A stretch of 44,895 nucleotides of DNA from Devosia sp. (GCA_015234425.1 JADGNE010000018.1:1-44895); one strand, 5' to 3'. Positions 24,180 to 34,063 are shown, counted from the stretch's first letter. Notes: a model not told the origin generated them from the sequence alone. Program-made: numbers and translations.

Positions 24180-25244
24180 CTAGAAGCGTCCGGCGAGTTC
24201 GAAGAGCGCGCCGTAGCGCACCATGGAGAAGGGATTGTTGTTGTGGATGTACGCCTGCTGGTTGAGGGCCGGCGGAGAAAAAAGAGGATTCGCGGGTGTG
24301 ACGACGCCCGTGTTCGGATTAGTTGAGGGCTGATTTGTCGTTGGAGCGACGACGGTCGCCTCGTCCCAAGTGGCGTCATATTGGCCCTGTAGGTAGGACG
24401 CCCTACCGCCGAAGCGGATCGTAAGGTTTTCAGTCGGATGAAAGCCCAACATGAGCTTGCCGGAGGCCCCGTAGGCGTGCCCATTGATGGAGACCGGGGA
24501 CCCCTGAAAAACGGTAGCCGTGTCCGAGACGCCGCTGAATAGCTCACCGGGGCGCATCTGCGCTGCACCATAGGTGCCATTGACCCACGCGTATGGGGTG
24601 ACGGCAGCTTCGCCGGTGATGTCGAAAGCGTCGAAGTCGAGCTTGCCCGCGATGCCGACCTTGAGGGCGTGGACATCGAAATTGTTGATTTCGCTATCCG
24701 CGCCGACATTCCATATCCCGGCTGAGTCCGACCAATTGATATCCGCCGAGGTTTTGGCGGTGGTGAAATTGGCCCGGCCGGTGTCGGGCGAGTCATTGGT
24801 GTACTGATAGCCGGTCACAAAACCGAAGCTGGCCTCGTCCGTGCCGAGGGGCAGCCAGCCGAAGTCGGCTCCCACGTAGCCAAGGCGCGCGGCCGGCAGC
24901 GTGGCACTGGCGCCGCCATTGGTGGCATAGGTACCCTCATGGGCAATGCCATAGCCGCCCGTCGCCTCGAGATAGGAGCGGGTCGACAGGTCGTCGATGC
25001 GCACGAAGGCTTCGCCGGAATGGGTCTTGGTATCCATTGTTTCGGAAAAGGCGCCGATCGAGTGCTCCTGGCGGCCCAGGGAATACCAGTAGCGCACGCC
25101 CATATCGAACCGCAGCGGATTGTCTTCGCTGGTTTCCCACTGGTCAGGATAAGACGGGCGCAGGGAGGAATAGTCCGCAGCCAGAGCGTGACCGCCCATT
25201 GCGAGTGTACAAATTGCTACCGTGGATTTCGCGACCAATTTCAT
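24180..25244 (-). CDS. Outer-membrane beta-barrel protein
   Basis: A 354-residue exported protein: signal peptide 1-24 (cleavage after ALA), then alternating amphipathic strands with aromatic girdles and a C-terminal phenylalanine (ELAGRF), the signature recognised by the BAM machinery. I chose ATG 25244 because GGAGG lies 5 nt upstream; the open frame runs to 25325. Residues around 300-335 (Asn/Pro/Thr-rich) look like a long surface loop. No specific porin or transporter family is recognised; alphaproteobacterial adhesin-like or OprD-unrelated porins are alternatives. It is transcribed divergently from the response regulator. Confidence 0.8.
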   Translation of the reverse strand: MKLVAKSTVAICTLAMGGHALAADYSSLRPSYPDQWETSEDNPLRFDMGVRYWYSLGRQEHSIGAFSETMDTKTHSGEAFVRIDDLSTRSYLEATGGYGIAHEGTYATNGGASATLPAARLGYVGADFGWLPLGTDEASFGFVTGYQYTNDSPDTGRANFTTAKTSADINWSDSAGIWNVGADSEINNFDVHALKVGIAGKLDFDAFDITGEAAVTPYAWVNGTYGAAQMRPGELFSGVSDTATVFQGSPVSINGHAYGASGKLMLGFHPTENLTIRFGGRASYLQGQYDATWDEATVVAPTTNQPSTNPNTGVVTPANPLFSPPALNQQAYIHNNNPFSMVRYGALFELAGRF

Positions 25245-25401
25245 CTGACCCTCCGGCGCATTCATACTTGCCCGATTTCTTTGCAATAGTTGAACGATTA
25301 GGGTTAATGTTCCCCTAAGCGCCACAAAGGGTAGATTGGTGATTTGGTAATCTCATGGGCGCATTATCATCGAGAAAATCGCGTCAATTCGCCGCCGGGA
25401 C

Positions 25402-25428
25402 GCAACTCTAGCTGCGCTACGGAGTTGC
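25402..25428 (+). promoter_or_regulatory. Inverted repeat in response-regulator leader
   Basis: GCAACTC (25402-25408) and GAGTTGC (25422-25428) form a perfect 7-bp dyad with a 13-nt centre, 38 bp before the response-regulator start. It could be an operator or a leader hairpin; nothing in the sequence decides between them. Confidence 0.35.
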
Positions 25429-25466
25429 CCCAGATACGTCAATGAAAAGAACCAAAGCCTTCGCCT

Positions 25467-25901
25467 ATGTCTAGTCGAGTCCTAATCGTAGAAGACGAGT
25501 ACATCGTCGCCTCGGAGATCGAGGAAATCATCGCCGAGATGGGTCATGAGTCCGTCGGTATCGCCGGCGACCAGCGCACTGCGTTGAGACTTGCGTCGCA
25601 GACCGAGATTGCGCTGGTCGATCTCAACCTGCGTGACGGGCCGACCGGCCAGGACATCGGCAAGATCCTCGCACAGACGCATGGCGTGACGGTCGTCTTC
25701 CTCACCGCCAATCCCGCGCAACTGGGCGACGGCGTGCCCGGCACGGTGGGTGTCCTCTCAAAGCCTGTCGCGGAATCTGATCTGCGCGAAGTGATCGACT
25801 ACGCCATTCAGCGTCGCAGAACGGCGGAGGCCCGCCCCCCGCGCCAGCTGAAACTGTTCGACTGGGGTTTGGGCAACTCCAATACCCTCACCTCGAACTG
25901 A
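25467..25901 (+). CDS. Single-domain response regulator
   Basis: A 144-residue receiver (REC) protein with no output domain. Acidic pocket E9-D10, phospho-acceptor D52 (ALVDLNLRDG), T80 (VFLTAN) and K99 (LSKP) are all present, so it should be phosphorylated. A 25-residue basic/aromatic tail follows the domain. Such stand-alone receivers often act as phosphate shuttles or sinks for HWE/HisKA_2 kinases, and an HWE kinase gene converges on this one with a single base between the stop codons. Pairing is inferred from position. Confidence 0.9.
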   Translation: MSSRVLIVEDEYIVASEIEEIIAEMGHESVGIAGDQRTALRLASQTEIALVDLNLRDGPTGQDIGKILAQTHGVTVVFLTANPAQLGDGVPGTVGVLSKPVAESDLREVIDYAIQRRRTAEARPPRQLKLFDWGLGNSNTLTSN

Positions 25902-25902
25902 G

Positions 25903-27816
25903 CTAGCGGGATGCCCGCGGGCGCAACCGGTTCGAGTGGCGCAGGGAATCGAGCGGAAAATCAAACGACATTACCAGCCCGTCGGGTCGCCATTCCCGGC
26001 TGATCGCCCCACGCAATTGCCCTTCGACAGCGATCTGCACGAGGCGCGTACCGAAGCCTCGCAGTACTTCCGGCTCGGTCACCGCGGGGCCGTTCTCTTC
26101 ATGCCACTCGAGGTTATAGATTTCGCCATTGAGCGTGCCGGTAATGCGGACGAGACCGGTTGCCTGATGGAAGGCTCCATATTTGGCCGAATTGGTGCCC
26201 AGTTCGTGGAACAATAGCGCCAGAGGCGTCGCTGCCGCGTCATCAACCTCAATGTCGTCGCCGGCGAACACCACGCGTTTCCGGCCATCGATCTCATAGG
26301 GAACCATCAAGCGGTCGATCAGCGCGGACATGACCACTTCGCCGCTCATCTGCGCGCGGGCATGGCTTTGCGGCCGCACGAAGTCATGGGCCTCACCAAG
26401 CGCATAGATGCGCTGGCGCAATTCGTCGGCGAAGGCTTTCACCTCCGGGCGGCCACGCGCTGACAGGCCGATAATGCCGTTGAGGACGGCAAAGATATTC
26501 TTGATCCGGTGACTGAGTTCCTGGGCGACGAGCTCGCGCTCCTGGGCGAGCAGCTTGGTTTCGTGGATATCGGTGCAGGTACCAATCCAGCGGATGATCT
26601 CGCCCTGCTCGTCGCGGATCGGCAGGCTGCGCCCCAGCGCCCAACGATATTCGCCGTTGCGATGGCGAATGCGGTATTCGATCTCGTAGGGCTCGCCCGT
26701 CTTGAGGGCGCGGTCCCACGCCTGCATCGCCCGCTCCCGATCATCGGGGTGATACATGCTGGCCCAGGTCTCGAAATCGGCCTCATCGAGGGCGATCCCG
26801 GTCTGCTCGAACCAGCGCGCATTATAATAGTCACAATGGCCGTCGGCGCGCGTGGTCCAGACCATCTGCGGCATGGCGTCGGCAAGCGTGCGGAACCGCA
26901 GCTCGCTGCGGGAGAGTTCTTCGGCCGCCTGCCGCTGGTGGGTCACGTCAATCGCAACACCCGGGAAGCGATAGACCCTGCCCTCCGCATCCACCCTTGG
27001 CCGCCCCGAAGCCATCAGCCAGCGCCGCGTGCCGTCATTGGCGACGACGCGATACTCGATGCGATAATCGGAGCGCTCATCGAGTGCGCGCTGCAGCTCA
27101 GCGCCCACCCGGGCCAAATCCTCGTGGTCGATGGCCAGCATATATTGCTCGATCGGCGCACCGAGACCGGCCAGTTGCGGATCGATGTTGTACATGGCTG
27201 CGAACTGGTCGTCGGAGGTCACCACATTGTCGAGGACGTTCCAATCCCATGTCCCGACCAGGGCGGAGCCTGCGAGGGCCAGCGACATCCGCTCCTCACT
27301 GCGGTCGAGGGCCTTCTTGGCAAGGACACGATCAGTGGTTTCGTGGACGACGCAAAGCGTGCCCATGGATGTGCCGTCATCGTCGACGATGGGGCTGTAG
27401 TGCAGATCCATCCAGCCCGATTCCAGCTGCCCATAGCGGTTCAGCACGAGTTCCTGGTCGCGCAGGGCGTAGGACTCGCCGCGCAGGCCGCGTTCGATGT
27501 TGTTGCGGTTGAACTCGGCGATCTCGGGCCAGGCGTCGACCGCCGGCATGCCGAAGATGGCGGGGTGGCGCTGGCCTGCGAAGTGGGCATAGGCGTCGTT
27601 GTAGATCAGCAGCCCGTCCCGCCCCACCATCATGACCATGGGCGTCGAGGCCACCATTACGAGCCGCACAGCGCCCTTGAGGCTTTCCGGCCAATCGGGA
27701 ATCGCGCCGACAGAGCTATTCCCCCAATCAAACTCATTGAGCAGTTTGACTGTCGGGTCGCGCTCCAGCTCGTCGCGGCGTTCAGCCGAGGCATTTGGAA
27801 ACAGGGACTTGGGCAT
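25903..27816 (-). CDS. HWE-family sensor histidine kinase with PAS domains
   Basis: A 637-residue soluble sensor kinase with no membrane segment. There is a PAS-like region at about 45-165, a second PAS/PAC at about 175-298, and a third PAS with a clear PAC motif (YEIEYRIRHRNGEYRW) at about 305-425, then the HWE kinase core: H436 (QELSHRIKN), N542 in FHELGTNSAKYG, and the W-x-E motif at 571-573 (WHEENGP) that defines the family. HWE kinases commonly serve light, oxygen or general-stress pathways in Rhizobiales. I chose ATG 27816; TTG 27819 precedes it by one codon. Its stop lies 1 bp from the stop of the response regulator. Confidence 0.93.
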   Translation of the reverse strand: MPKSLFPNASAERRDELERDPTVKLLNEFDWGNSSVGAIPDWPESLKGAVRLVMVASTPMVMMVGRDGLLIYNDAYAHFAGQRHPAIFGMPAVDAWPEIAEFNRNNIERGLRGESYALRDQELVLNRYGQLESGWMDLHYSPIVDDDGTSMGTLCVVHETTDRVLAKKALDRSEERMSLALAGSALVGTWDWNVLDNVVTSDDQFAAMYNIDPQLAGLGAPIEQYMLAIDHEDLARVGAELQRALDERSDYRIEYRVVANDGTRRWLMASGRPRVDAEGRVYRFPGVAIDVTHQRQAAEELSRSELRFRTLADAMPQMVWTTRADGHCDYYNARWFEQTGIALDEADFETWASMYHPDDRERAMQAWDRALKTGEPYEIEYRIRHRNGEYRWALGRSLPIRDEQGEIIRWIGTCTDIHETKLLAQERELVAQELSHRIKNIFAVLNGIIGLSARGRPEVKAFADELRQRIYALGEAHDFVRPQSHARAQMSGEVVMSALIDRLMVPYEIDGRKRVVFAGDDIEVDDAAATPLALLFHELGTNSAKYGAFHQATGLVRITGTLNGEIYNLEWHEENGPAVTEPEVLRGFGTRLVQIAVEGQLRGAISREWRPDGLVMSFDFPLDSLRHSNRLRPRASR

Positions 27817-27920
27817 CAACTACTCACAGCAAGAGCGATCGGTGGGGCAAGTCGGCAGAAAAAGGCCGCGCGCAGATTTCACAACGCACGGCCCGATCTT
27901 CGGTTCAGGCGATTATGCGC

Positions 27921-29294
27921 CTATTCACCGGCAAGTCGCTGCTGCACAGGCTTTTGGGCGTGCACTTCCTCGGCGACAAGGAAGGCCAGCTCGAGCGCCT
28001 GGCTGGCATTGAGGCGCGGGTCGCAATAGGTGTTGTAGCGATCCGAGAGCGTCGCCTCGGTGACGGCGGAGAGACCACCGACGCATTCGGTGACGTCGTC
28101 GCCGGTCATCTCGATGTGAACGCCGCCGGCATAGGTGCCCATCTCGCGGTGCACCTGGAAGAAGTTCTTCACTTCGCCCAGCACGCGGTCAAACGGGCGC
28201 GTCTTGAAGCCGGTGGAGGCCTTGATGGTGTTGCCATGCATCGGATCGCAGCACCAGACGACAGTGCGGCCAGCGCGCTGGACGGTCTCGACGAGGCGCG
28301 GCAGGTGCTCCTGCACCTTGTCGGCACCAAAGCGCGAGATCAGCGTGATGCGGCCGGCTTCGTCAGTAGGATTGAGCCGGTCGAGCAGACGCAGCAGATC
28401 ATCATTGGTGAGGCTGGGACCACACTTGATGCCGATGGGATTATTGATGCCGGCGAAATATTCGACGTGGCCGGCGTCCGGCTGGCGAGTCCGATCACCG
28501 ATCCACAGCATGTGGCCGGAGGTGGCGTACCAGTCGTTGGTGATGCTGTCGCGGCGGGTCAGCGCCTCTTCATAGCCGAGGAGCAGGGCCTCGTGGCTGG
28601 TGAAGAAACTGGTCTGCTTGAGTGCCGGGGTATTTTCCGGATTGATGCCGAGGGCCGACATGAAGGTGATGGCGTCGTCGATCTTGCGCGCCACTTCTTC
28701 GAAGCGGACGTTCCAGTTCGAGCCCTTCATGAAGCCCATGGTCCATTCGTGGATGCGCGTCAGCTCGGCATAGCCACCCATGGAGAAGGCGCGCAGCAGA
28801 TTGAGCGTTGCCGCCGACTGGCGATAGGCCTGCAGCATGCGGTCCGGATCGGGGACGCGGGCGCCTTCGGTGAACTCGATGGCGTTGATGATGTCGCCGC
28901 GATAGCTCGGCAGCTCTACGCCGTCGATGGTTTCGGTATCGGCCGAACGCGGCTTGGCGAACTGGCCGGCGACGCGGCCGACCTTGACCACGGGCTTGGC
29001 AGCGCCATGGGTGAGGACAACCGCCATCTGGAGGAAGACGCGGAAGAAGTCGCGGATGTGATCAGCGCCATGCTCGGCGAAGCTTTCGGCGCAGTCGCCG
29101 CCCTGCAGCAGGAAGGCTTCTCCCCGCGCCACGGCGGCAAGACGAGCCTTGAGATCGCGGGCCTCGCCGGCAAAGACCAGCGGCGGGAAGGACGTAAGCT
29201 GACGCTCGGCTTCGACGAGAGCCGCAGGATCGGGATAGGCCGGAACCTGATGAACAGGCTTCTCGCGCCAGCTGCTGGGGGTCCACGTCGTCAT
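27921..29294 (-). CDS. Class II 3-deoxy-7-phosphoheptulonate synthase
   Basis: The first enzyme of the shikimate pathway, condensing phosphoenolpyruvate and erythrose 4-phosphate to DAHP. The 457-residue sequence is the plant/mycobacterial class II (AroA_II) type: metal-binding C68 in [10 protein letters not shown] in DPMHGNT, E in HIEMTGDD and D in YCDPRLN, starting with the typical [10 protein letters not shown] chose ATG 29294; an in-frame GTG at 29306 adds four residues. It lies 79 bp downstream of glutathione reductase on the same strand, with a hairpin in the gap. Confidence 0.95.
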   Translation of the reverse strand: MTTWTPSSWREKPVHQVPAYPDPAALVEAERQLTSFPPLVFAGEARDLKARLAAVARGEAFLLQGGDCAESFAEHGADHIRDFFRVFLQMAVVLTHGAAKPVVKVGRVAGQFAKPRSADTETIDGVELPSYRGDIINAIEFTEGARVPDPDRMLQAYRQSAATLNLLRAFSMGGYAELTRIHEWTMGFMKGSNWNVRFEEVARKIDDAITFMSALGINPENTPALKQTSFFTSHEALLLGYEEALTRRDSITNDWYATSGHMLWIGDRTRQPDAGHVEYFAGINNPIGIKCGPSLTNDDLLRLLDRLNPTDEAGRITLISRFGADKVQEHLPRLVETVQRAGRTVVWCCDPMHGNTIKASTGFKTRPFDRVLGEVKNFFQVHREMGTYAGGVHIEMTGDDVTECVGGLSAVTEATLSDRYNTYCDPRLNASQALELAFLVAEEVHAQKPVQQRLAGE

Positions 29295-29330
29295 GTTCTG
29301 TCTCACTCACACAGGTGCATTGGCGCTTCC

Positions 29331-29357
29331 GGGCGGTCTACCAAGCTGGTGCCGCCC
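29331..29357 (-). other. Hairpin between gor and the DAHP synthase gene
   Basis: GGGCGG (29331-29336) pairs with CCGCCC (29352-29357), and the interior can also pair (ACCA/TGGT). It has no T-tract on the minus strand, so it is not a standard terminator. It could act as a processing site, weak attenuator or mRNA stability element. Confidence 0.35.
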
Positions 29358-29373
29358 TGCCAAGGGCAAAGGA

Positions 29374-30753
29374 TCAACCGCCGATTTTCTGGCAGTCCCG
29401 GTAGATGTAGCTCGGGGCCTTGAAAGTCACGAGTTCTTCGGCAGCCGAGGGATGAAGGGCAATGGTCCGATCAAGATCGGCCTTGGTGGCGTTCATGCCC
29501 ATGGCAACGGCGACGAGCTGGATCATCTCGGCGGCACCCGGCCCCAGGATATGGACGCCGAGCACCTTGCCACCATCCTTTTCGGTGATCAGTTTGAAGA
29601 TCATGCGCTCGGACTTGGTGGAGAGCGTGTTCTGCATCGGCCGGAATCGCGCGAGATAGACGTCGACATCACCATGGGTTGCCGCTTCTGCCTCGGTGAG
29701 GCCGACAACGCCAATCTCGGGCTCCGCAAAGACCGCGGTCGGGATCAGCGAGTGATCGACGGCCAGGGGATTGTTGTTGAACACGGTCTCGGCAAAGTAC
29801 CAGCCTTCGCGGATGGCAACCGGGGTCAGCGCGGCGCGCCCGGTGACGTCCCCCACCGCATAGATGGAGGGCACGGAGGTCTGCGAATAGGCATCAACCG
29901 CGATGGTGCCGTCCTCGTTGAGGGCAACGCCGGCCGTCTCTAGGCCGAGACCCTCGACATTGGCAACGCGGCCAGTGGCGAACATGACGGCGTCATAAGG
30001 CGCGGTGACGCCATCGCTGAAGGTCGCATGGATGGCGTCGCCCATCTTGGAGAGAGAGGCAATCGTGGTCTGGTATGTGACGCGGACGCCACGCGTGATG
30101 AGGCCAGCCTCGAGCCCACGGCGCATGTCCTCGTCGAAGCCACGCAGGACGCAGTCACCGCGATAGACGATGGTGGTGTCGACGCCGAGGCCGGCAAAGA
30201 TGGTCGCGAACTCGACCGCGATATAGCCGCCGCCCTCGATGAGGATGGATTTGGGCAGTTTGGGCAGGTCGAAGGCTTCGCTGGAGGAGATGCCGTGCTC
30301 GGCACCCGGAATATCGGGGAAATAGGCCCGCCCGCCGGTGGCCACCAGCAGGTACTTCGCCGTCAGCTCACGACCGGAACCGGAGAGGCGCAGTGAATTG
30401 GGTCCCGTGACCACGGCGCGGTCGCGGATGATCTCGACGCCGGGCTTTTCAAGGTTCGCCGTATAGGCAGCCTCGAGCCGGGTGATTTCCTTTTCTTTGT
30501 TGGCGACAAGAGTCGGCCAGTCGAAACTGGCTTCGACCTGCCAGCCAAAACTGTCGGCAATCTCGAACTGATCCCGGAAACGGGAGGCATAGACATAGAG
30601 CTTCTTGGGCACGCAGCCGCGAATGACGCAGGTGCCGCCGACGCGAAATTCCTCGATGACGGCGACCTTGGCGCCATAAGTCGCGGCCATGCGGGCGGCA
30701 CGCACACCGCCGGACCCTGCCCCGATGACCAGAAGATCATAATCATACGTCAT
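29374..30753 (-). CDS. gor: Glutathione-disulfide reductase
   Basis: A 459-residue FAD/NADPH disulfide reductase that regenerates glutathione from GSSG in the cytosol. The FAD motif GAGSGG is at 11-16, the redox disulfide C42/C47 in GTCVIRGCVPKK, and the active-site motif H434-P-S-A-A-E-E440 near the C-terminus (HPT is more usual than HPS; Ser is a mild variant). GTCVIRGCVPKK distinguishes it from dihydrolipoamide and mercuric reductases. ATG 30753 has AAGGAG 11 nt upstream. The upstream gene ends at a strong terminator, so gor should have its own promoter, in 30754-30808, where GCCGA/TCGGC forms a short dyad. Confidence 0.95.
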   Translation of the reverse strand: MTYDYDLLVIGAGSGGVRAARMAATYGAKVAVIEEFRVGGTCVIRGCVPKKLYVYASRFRDQFEIADSFGWQVEASFDWPTLVANKEKEITRLEAAYTANLEKPGVEIIRDRAVVTGPNSLRLSGSGRELTAKYLLVATGGRAYFPDIPGAEHGISSSEAFDLPKLPKSILIEGGGYIAVEFATIFAGLGVDTTIVYRGDCVLRGFDEDMRRGLEAGLITRGVRVTYQTTIASLSKMGDAIHATFSDGVTAPYDAVMFATGRVANVEGLGLETAGVALNEDGTIAVDAYSQTSVPSIYAVGDVTGRAALTPVAIREGWYFAETVFNNNPLAVDHSLIPTAVFAEPEIGVVGLTEAEAATHGDVDVYLARFRPMQNTLSTKSERMIFKLITEKDGGKVLGVHILGPGAAEMIQLVAVAMGMNATKADLDRTIALHPSAAEELVTFKAPSYIYRDCQKIGG

Positions 30754-30808
30754 CGTGGCACACGCTCCTTCATCGTTACTTGCCGATATATGGGCGTCGG
30801 CATCTCAT

Positions 30809-30836
30809 AAAAAAAGACCCCGCACAAGGCGGGGTC
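30809..30836 (-). terminator. Terminator after the DUF2059 gene
   Basis: On the minus strand a perfect 8-bp stem (GACCCCGC 30836-30829, GCGGGGTC 30823-30816) with a 5-nt loop is followed by seven T residues (30815-30809). It ends the rpiA-DUF2059 transcript before gor. Confidence 0.92.
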
Positions 30837-30854
30837 CGGGGGCCGCGAACAGCC

Positions 30855-31370
30855 TTAGATCTCGATGCCATTGGCCCGCAGTTCGGAGCGGACCTTGGCG
30901 AAGAATTCGCGCTTCAGATTGTTGTTGAACACCTGCATGACGCGCTGCAGATCGGTGTTCAGCTCGGAATTGGCCTGAGCCAGCTTCTGGCCGGTGGGCG
31001 ATTCATAGAAGGCCACGATCTGCTGGAGCTCTTCAATGGAAAAGCGCGTGGCATAGACGCGGGCAAACTGGTCAAGGAGCTCGCCCTTGCGGCCGTTATA
31101 TTCCTGGATGACCTTGGTGATGGCGTCGTCGGTCTGCTGCAGGATCTCGGGATTCTGCGTGACGATCTGCTGCATCGTTTCGATGCCGGTCTCGACGACG
31201 GCGACTTCATAGACAGAAGCACGATCGGTGAGGTCGATATATTTGCGGGCCAGCGCCAGCTGCTCAGGCGGCACTTCCTGTGCGATCGCAGGAACGGAAA
31301 GACCGATCAAACCGGCTGTCATCACTGCGGCAATGATTGTCTTGGCGCCGCGCATCAAATCCATAGTCAT
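30855..31370 (-). CDS. Secreted DUF2059 domain protein
   Basis: A 171-residue exported helical protein: signal peptide 1-31 (cleavage after AIA), followed by a DUF2059 helical region (ARKYIDLTD ... EELQQIVAFYESPTGQKL). The FYESPTGQKL motif is the family hallmark. The function is unknown; the family is widespread in proteobacteria as periplasmic proteins. Start choice: ATG 31370, with ATGs at 31382 and 31364 as alternatives that all leave the signal peptide. It lies 33 bp downstream of rpiA and shares its transcript. Confidence 0.85.
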   Translation of the reverse strand: MTMDLMRGAKTIIAAVMTAGLIGLSVPAIAQEVPPEQLALARKYIDLTDRASVYEVAVVETGIETMQQIVTQNPEILQQTDDAITKVIQEYNGRKGELLDQFARVYATRFSIEELQQIVAFYESPTGQKLAQANSELNTDLQRVMQVFNNNLKREFFAKVRSELRANGIEI

Positions 31371-31403
31371 CCAATTGCCCATCTTTTGCCGATCCACGCT
31401 CGG

Positions 31404-32102
31404 TCAGTTGCCTTTGACGAGTGTTTTTACGCCATCTGGCGTCGCCACATAAGCCTTGCTGCACAAATTAAGGAAAAGTCCATGCTGGACTACCCCGGGA
31501 ATGTCCAGAAGGTCACGCGAAAGCGCTTCTGAATTCGAAATGCGGCCAAAAAAAGCGTCGAGAATGAGGTGTCCACCGTCGGTCACGAAGGGAGCACCCT
31601 GATCTTCGCCGCGCAGGCGCAGGCCACCTTCGGCACCATGAGCAGCAATAACCTCGGCCACGGCATGGCGGGTTGCGCCAAGACCGAAGCGGTTGACCTC
31701 GATCGGCAGGGGGAATTTGCCCAGCGTATCGACCATCTTGCTGCCGTCGGCGATGACGATCATCGCATCGGACGCTGCCGCGACGATCTTTTCGCGCAGC
31801 AGCGCACCGCCGCCGCCCTTGATCAGATTGAACGCCGGATCGATCTCGTCAGCGCCATCGACGGTCAGGTCGAGCCGATCGAGGGCGTCGAGATCGGAAA
31901 GCGGAATGTTCAGCTCTTCGGCCTGACGCGCGGTCGCTTCCGAGGTCGGGACACACAGGACCTCAAAGCCCTGGGCCACTTTTTCACCCAGAAGGTCGAC
32001 GAAATGACGGGCCGTCGAGCCTGTTCCGAGGCCAAGGCGCATGCCTGAACGGACCTGTGTCAATGCCATGGCGGCCGCTTCGCGCTTGAGTGCTTCGCTC
32101 AT
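31404..32102 (-). CDS. rpiA: Ribose-5-phosphate isomerase A
   Basis: Interconverts ribose 5-phosphate and ribulose 5-phosphate in the pentose phosphate pathway. The 232-residue protein has the RpiA motifs [10 protein letters not shown] (about 27-36), VDGADEIDP (about 83-91) containing the catalytic acid residues, and [11 protein letters not shown] (about 96-106). ATG 32102 is preferred over an in-frame TTG at 32111. It is the first gene of the rpiA-DUF2059 unit. Its promoter should be in the 257-bp divergent region shared with the L,D-transpeptidase gene. Confidence 0.95.
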   Translation of the reverse strand: MSEALKREAAAMALTQVRSGMRLGLGTGSTARHFVDLLGEKVAQGFEVLCVPTSEATARQAEELNIPLSDLDALDRLDLTVDGADEIDPAFNLIKGGGGALLREKIVAAASDAMIVIADGSKMVDTLGKFPLPIEVNRFGLGATRHAVAEVIAAHGAEGGLRLRGEDQGAPFVTDGGHLILDAFFGRISNSEALSRDLLDIPGVVQHGLFLNLCSKAYVATPDGVKTLVKGN

Positions 32103-32359
32103 TCGATCCAAATCCCCTTGAATTTGGGCCGTGAATGAAGGGCCGGCAGAACGGAGTCAAGCCCGCCTTTCCGCTAGCGCTCACGCGTTGGTGAACGCGG
32201 ATGTATCCATCCGGCAACACCAGAGGACGCGGCTGCCACGGATGTGGCCAAAACGTGTCTGTTAACTCTTTTCCACTAATCTTGGTCAGAGTATTGCAAC
32301 GCAATTCAGTCATCTCTTCGAATCAGATGGCGACTTTCTTGCAGAGGCCGAGGGTAAGC

Positions 32360-32953
32360 ATGAAGTTCATCAAGACAGTGATGGCAGTGGGTCTGTCGAT
32401 CCTGCTGTCTGTAGGGTTGGTTACGCCAACCTGGGCAGCCAGAGTGTATAATTTCGATACCAGCATGTGGGAAGAACAGTCTGAAGTTCAGACCCGCAAC
32501 CGGCGCGGCAGCCCGGTCAAGAAGCAGGTTGTCGAGTACGAAACCCGCCACAGGCCCGGCACCATCGTTGTCGAGACCGGCGAACGCCGCCTCTACCTCG
32601 TGCTCGAGGGCGGCAAGGCGATGCGCTATGGCATCGGCGTTGGTCGCGAAGGCTTCACCTTCAGCGGCACCCATCGCATCACCCGCAAGGCCGAGTGGCC
32701 CGGCTGGACCCCACCCCCGGCCATGCGCAAGCGCGTGCCCGACCTTCCGGCCTTCATGCCCGGCGGCCCGGACAATCCGATGGGCGCCCGCGCGCTCTAT
32801 ATCGGCTCGACCCTCTACCGCGTTCACGGCACTTCCGAGCCGTGGTCCATCGGCCAGGCCGTGTCGTCCGGCTGTATCCGCCTCACCAATGAGGACGTGA
32901 CCGATCTCTACGAACGCGTGAAGGTCGGGGCGACAATCGTCGTCAACCACTGA
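32360..32953 (+). CDS. L,D-transpeptidase (YkuD domain)
   Basis: A 197-residue exported enzyme forming 3-3 peptidoglycan crosslinks or attaching proteins to peptidoglycan in the periplasm. Signal peptide 1-27 (cleavage after WAA). The YkuD active site is complete: H156 in YRVHGTSE and the catalytic C172 in SSGCIRLTNEDV. The length suits the short single-domain type common in Rhizobiales. I chose ATG 32360 because GAGGGTAAG precedes it and the signal peptide begins there; the frame is open from 32201. A terminator follows 20 bp after the stop. Confidence 0.93.
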   Translation: MKFIKTVMAVGLSILLSVGLVTPTWAARVYNFDTSMWEEQSEVQTRNRRGSPVKKQVVEYETRHRPGTIVVETGERRLYLVLEGGKAMRYGIGVGREGFTFSGTHRITRKAEWPGWTPPPAMRKRVPDLPAFMPGGPDNPMGARALYIGSTLYRVHGTSEPWSIGQAVSSGCIRLTNEDVTDLYERVKVGATIVVNH

Positions 32954-32973
32954 TCGCACGCGCATTTGAATTG

Positions 32974-33000
32974 AGGCCGCTCCATTGGGGCGGCCTTTTT
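32974..33000 (+). terminator. Terminator after L,D-transpeptidase gene
   Basis: AGGCCGC (32974-32980) pairs with GCGGCCT (32990-32996), with a 9-nt loop and a TTTTT tail. It separates this gene from moaA. Confidence 0.85.
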
Positions 33001-33049
33001 GTTTGTCGCAGGCTTTGCAGCGCATGGCCGGCGCACTAGACTTGGCACC

Positions 33050-34063
33050 ATGACTGCACCCTCCTCCCCTGCCCGGCCCCTGATCGACAGCTTTGGTCGA
33101 CGCGTCAGCTATCTGCGCATTTCGGTGACCGACCGGTGCGATTTTCGCTGCGTCTATTGCATGGGCGAGGACATGGTGTTCCTGCCCAAGCGCGATGTGC
33201 TCAGTTTCGAGGAGATCGAAACCATCGCCACCGCCTTTATCGCCCGCGGCACCACCAAGATCCGGCTGACCGGCGGCGAGCCACTGGTGCGGCGCGATAT
33301 CATGGCGCTGGTCGAAAGCCTCGGCCGCCATGTCGGCGGCGGGCTGGACGAGCTGACGCTCACCACCAATGGCAGCCAGCTGGCAAAACATGCCGATGCG
33401 CTGAAGGCGGCCGGGGTGGAGCGGATCAATGTGTCGCTCGACAGCCTTGACGATACCCGTTTCGGCCAGATCACGCGGCGTGGTCGGCTCGGCGATGTGA
33501 TGGCCGGCATAGACGCGGCACAAGCCGCCGGGGTGGCGCTCAAGATCAATATGGTGGCGATGCGCGGCGTCAATGACGACGAAATCGAGACCATGATGGC
33601 CTGGGCGCATGGCCGCGGCATGGGGCTGACGCTGATCGAGGGCATGCCGCTGGGCGAAGTGGGGATCGACAGGGTCGACACCTATCTGCCCCTGCGCGAA
33701 CTGCACGAAAATCTGGCACAGCGCTATACGCTGACCCGGCTCGACAAGCGCACCGGTGGGCCCGCGCGCTATGTGCAAGTCGCCGAGACCGGCGGCATCC
33801 TCGGCTTCATAACGCCGATGAGCCATAATTTCTGCGAGAGCTGCAATCGCGTGCGCCTGACGGCGACGGGGCAGTTGTTCCTCTGCCTGGGGCAGGACGA
33901 TCAGGTCGATCTGCGGCAGGCGCTTCGCGACGGGGGCCGGCAGGCGCTGGACGCAGCGCTCGACCACGCCATGCTGATCAAGCCCAAGGGGCATGACTTC
34001 CTGCTCGACCGCAGCCGGCCAGAACCCGCCGTCACGCGCCACATGAGCGTAACGGGGGGCTGA
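33050..34063 (+). CDS. moaA: GTP 3',8-cyclase MoaA (molybdenum cofactor biosynthesis)
   Basis: A radical-SAM enzyme that, with MoaC, converts GTP to cyclic pyranopterin monophosphate. The 337-residue sequence has the N-terminal cluster motif C30-x3-C34-x2-C37, the SAM-binding GGEP (75-78), and the second Fe-S cluster ligands C262, C265 and C279. The protein ends in the conserved Gly-Gly pair needed for activity. I chose ATG 33050; the frame is open from 32999 but runs into the terminator region. Other moa/moe genes are not in the window. It converges on the Lrp-type regulator. Confidence 0.95.
   Translation: MTAPSSPARPLIDSFGRRVSYLRISVTDRCDFRCVYCMGEDMVFLPKRDVLSFEEIETIATAFIARGTTKIRLTGGEPLVRRDIMALVESLGRHVGGGLDELTLTTNGSQLAKHADALKAAGVERINVSLDSLDDTRFGQITRRGRLGDVMAGIDAAQAAGVALKINMVAMRGVNDDEIETMMAWAHGRGMGLTLIEGMPLGEVGIDRVDTYLPLRELHENLAQRYTLTRLDKRTGGPARYVQVAETGGILGFITPMSHNFCESCNRVRLTATGQLFLCLGQDDQVDLRQALRDGGRQALDAALDHAMLIKPKGHDFLLDRSRPEPAVTRHMSVTGG

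Noticed and set aside
32184..32199. CGCGTT/AACGCG hairpin upstream of the L,D-transpeptidase gene
   Set aside because: A 6-bp stem with a 4-nt loop is frequent by chance in GC-rich DNA, and its position between divergent genes gives no specific role.
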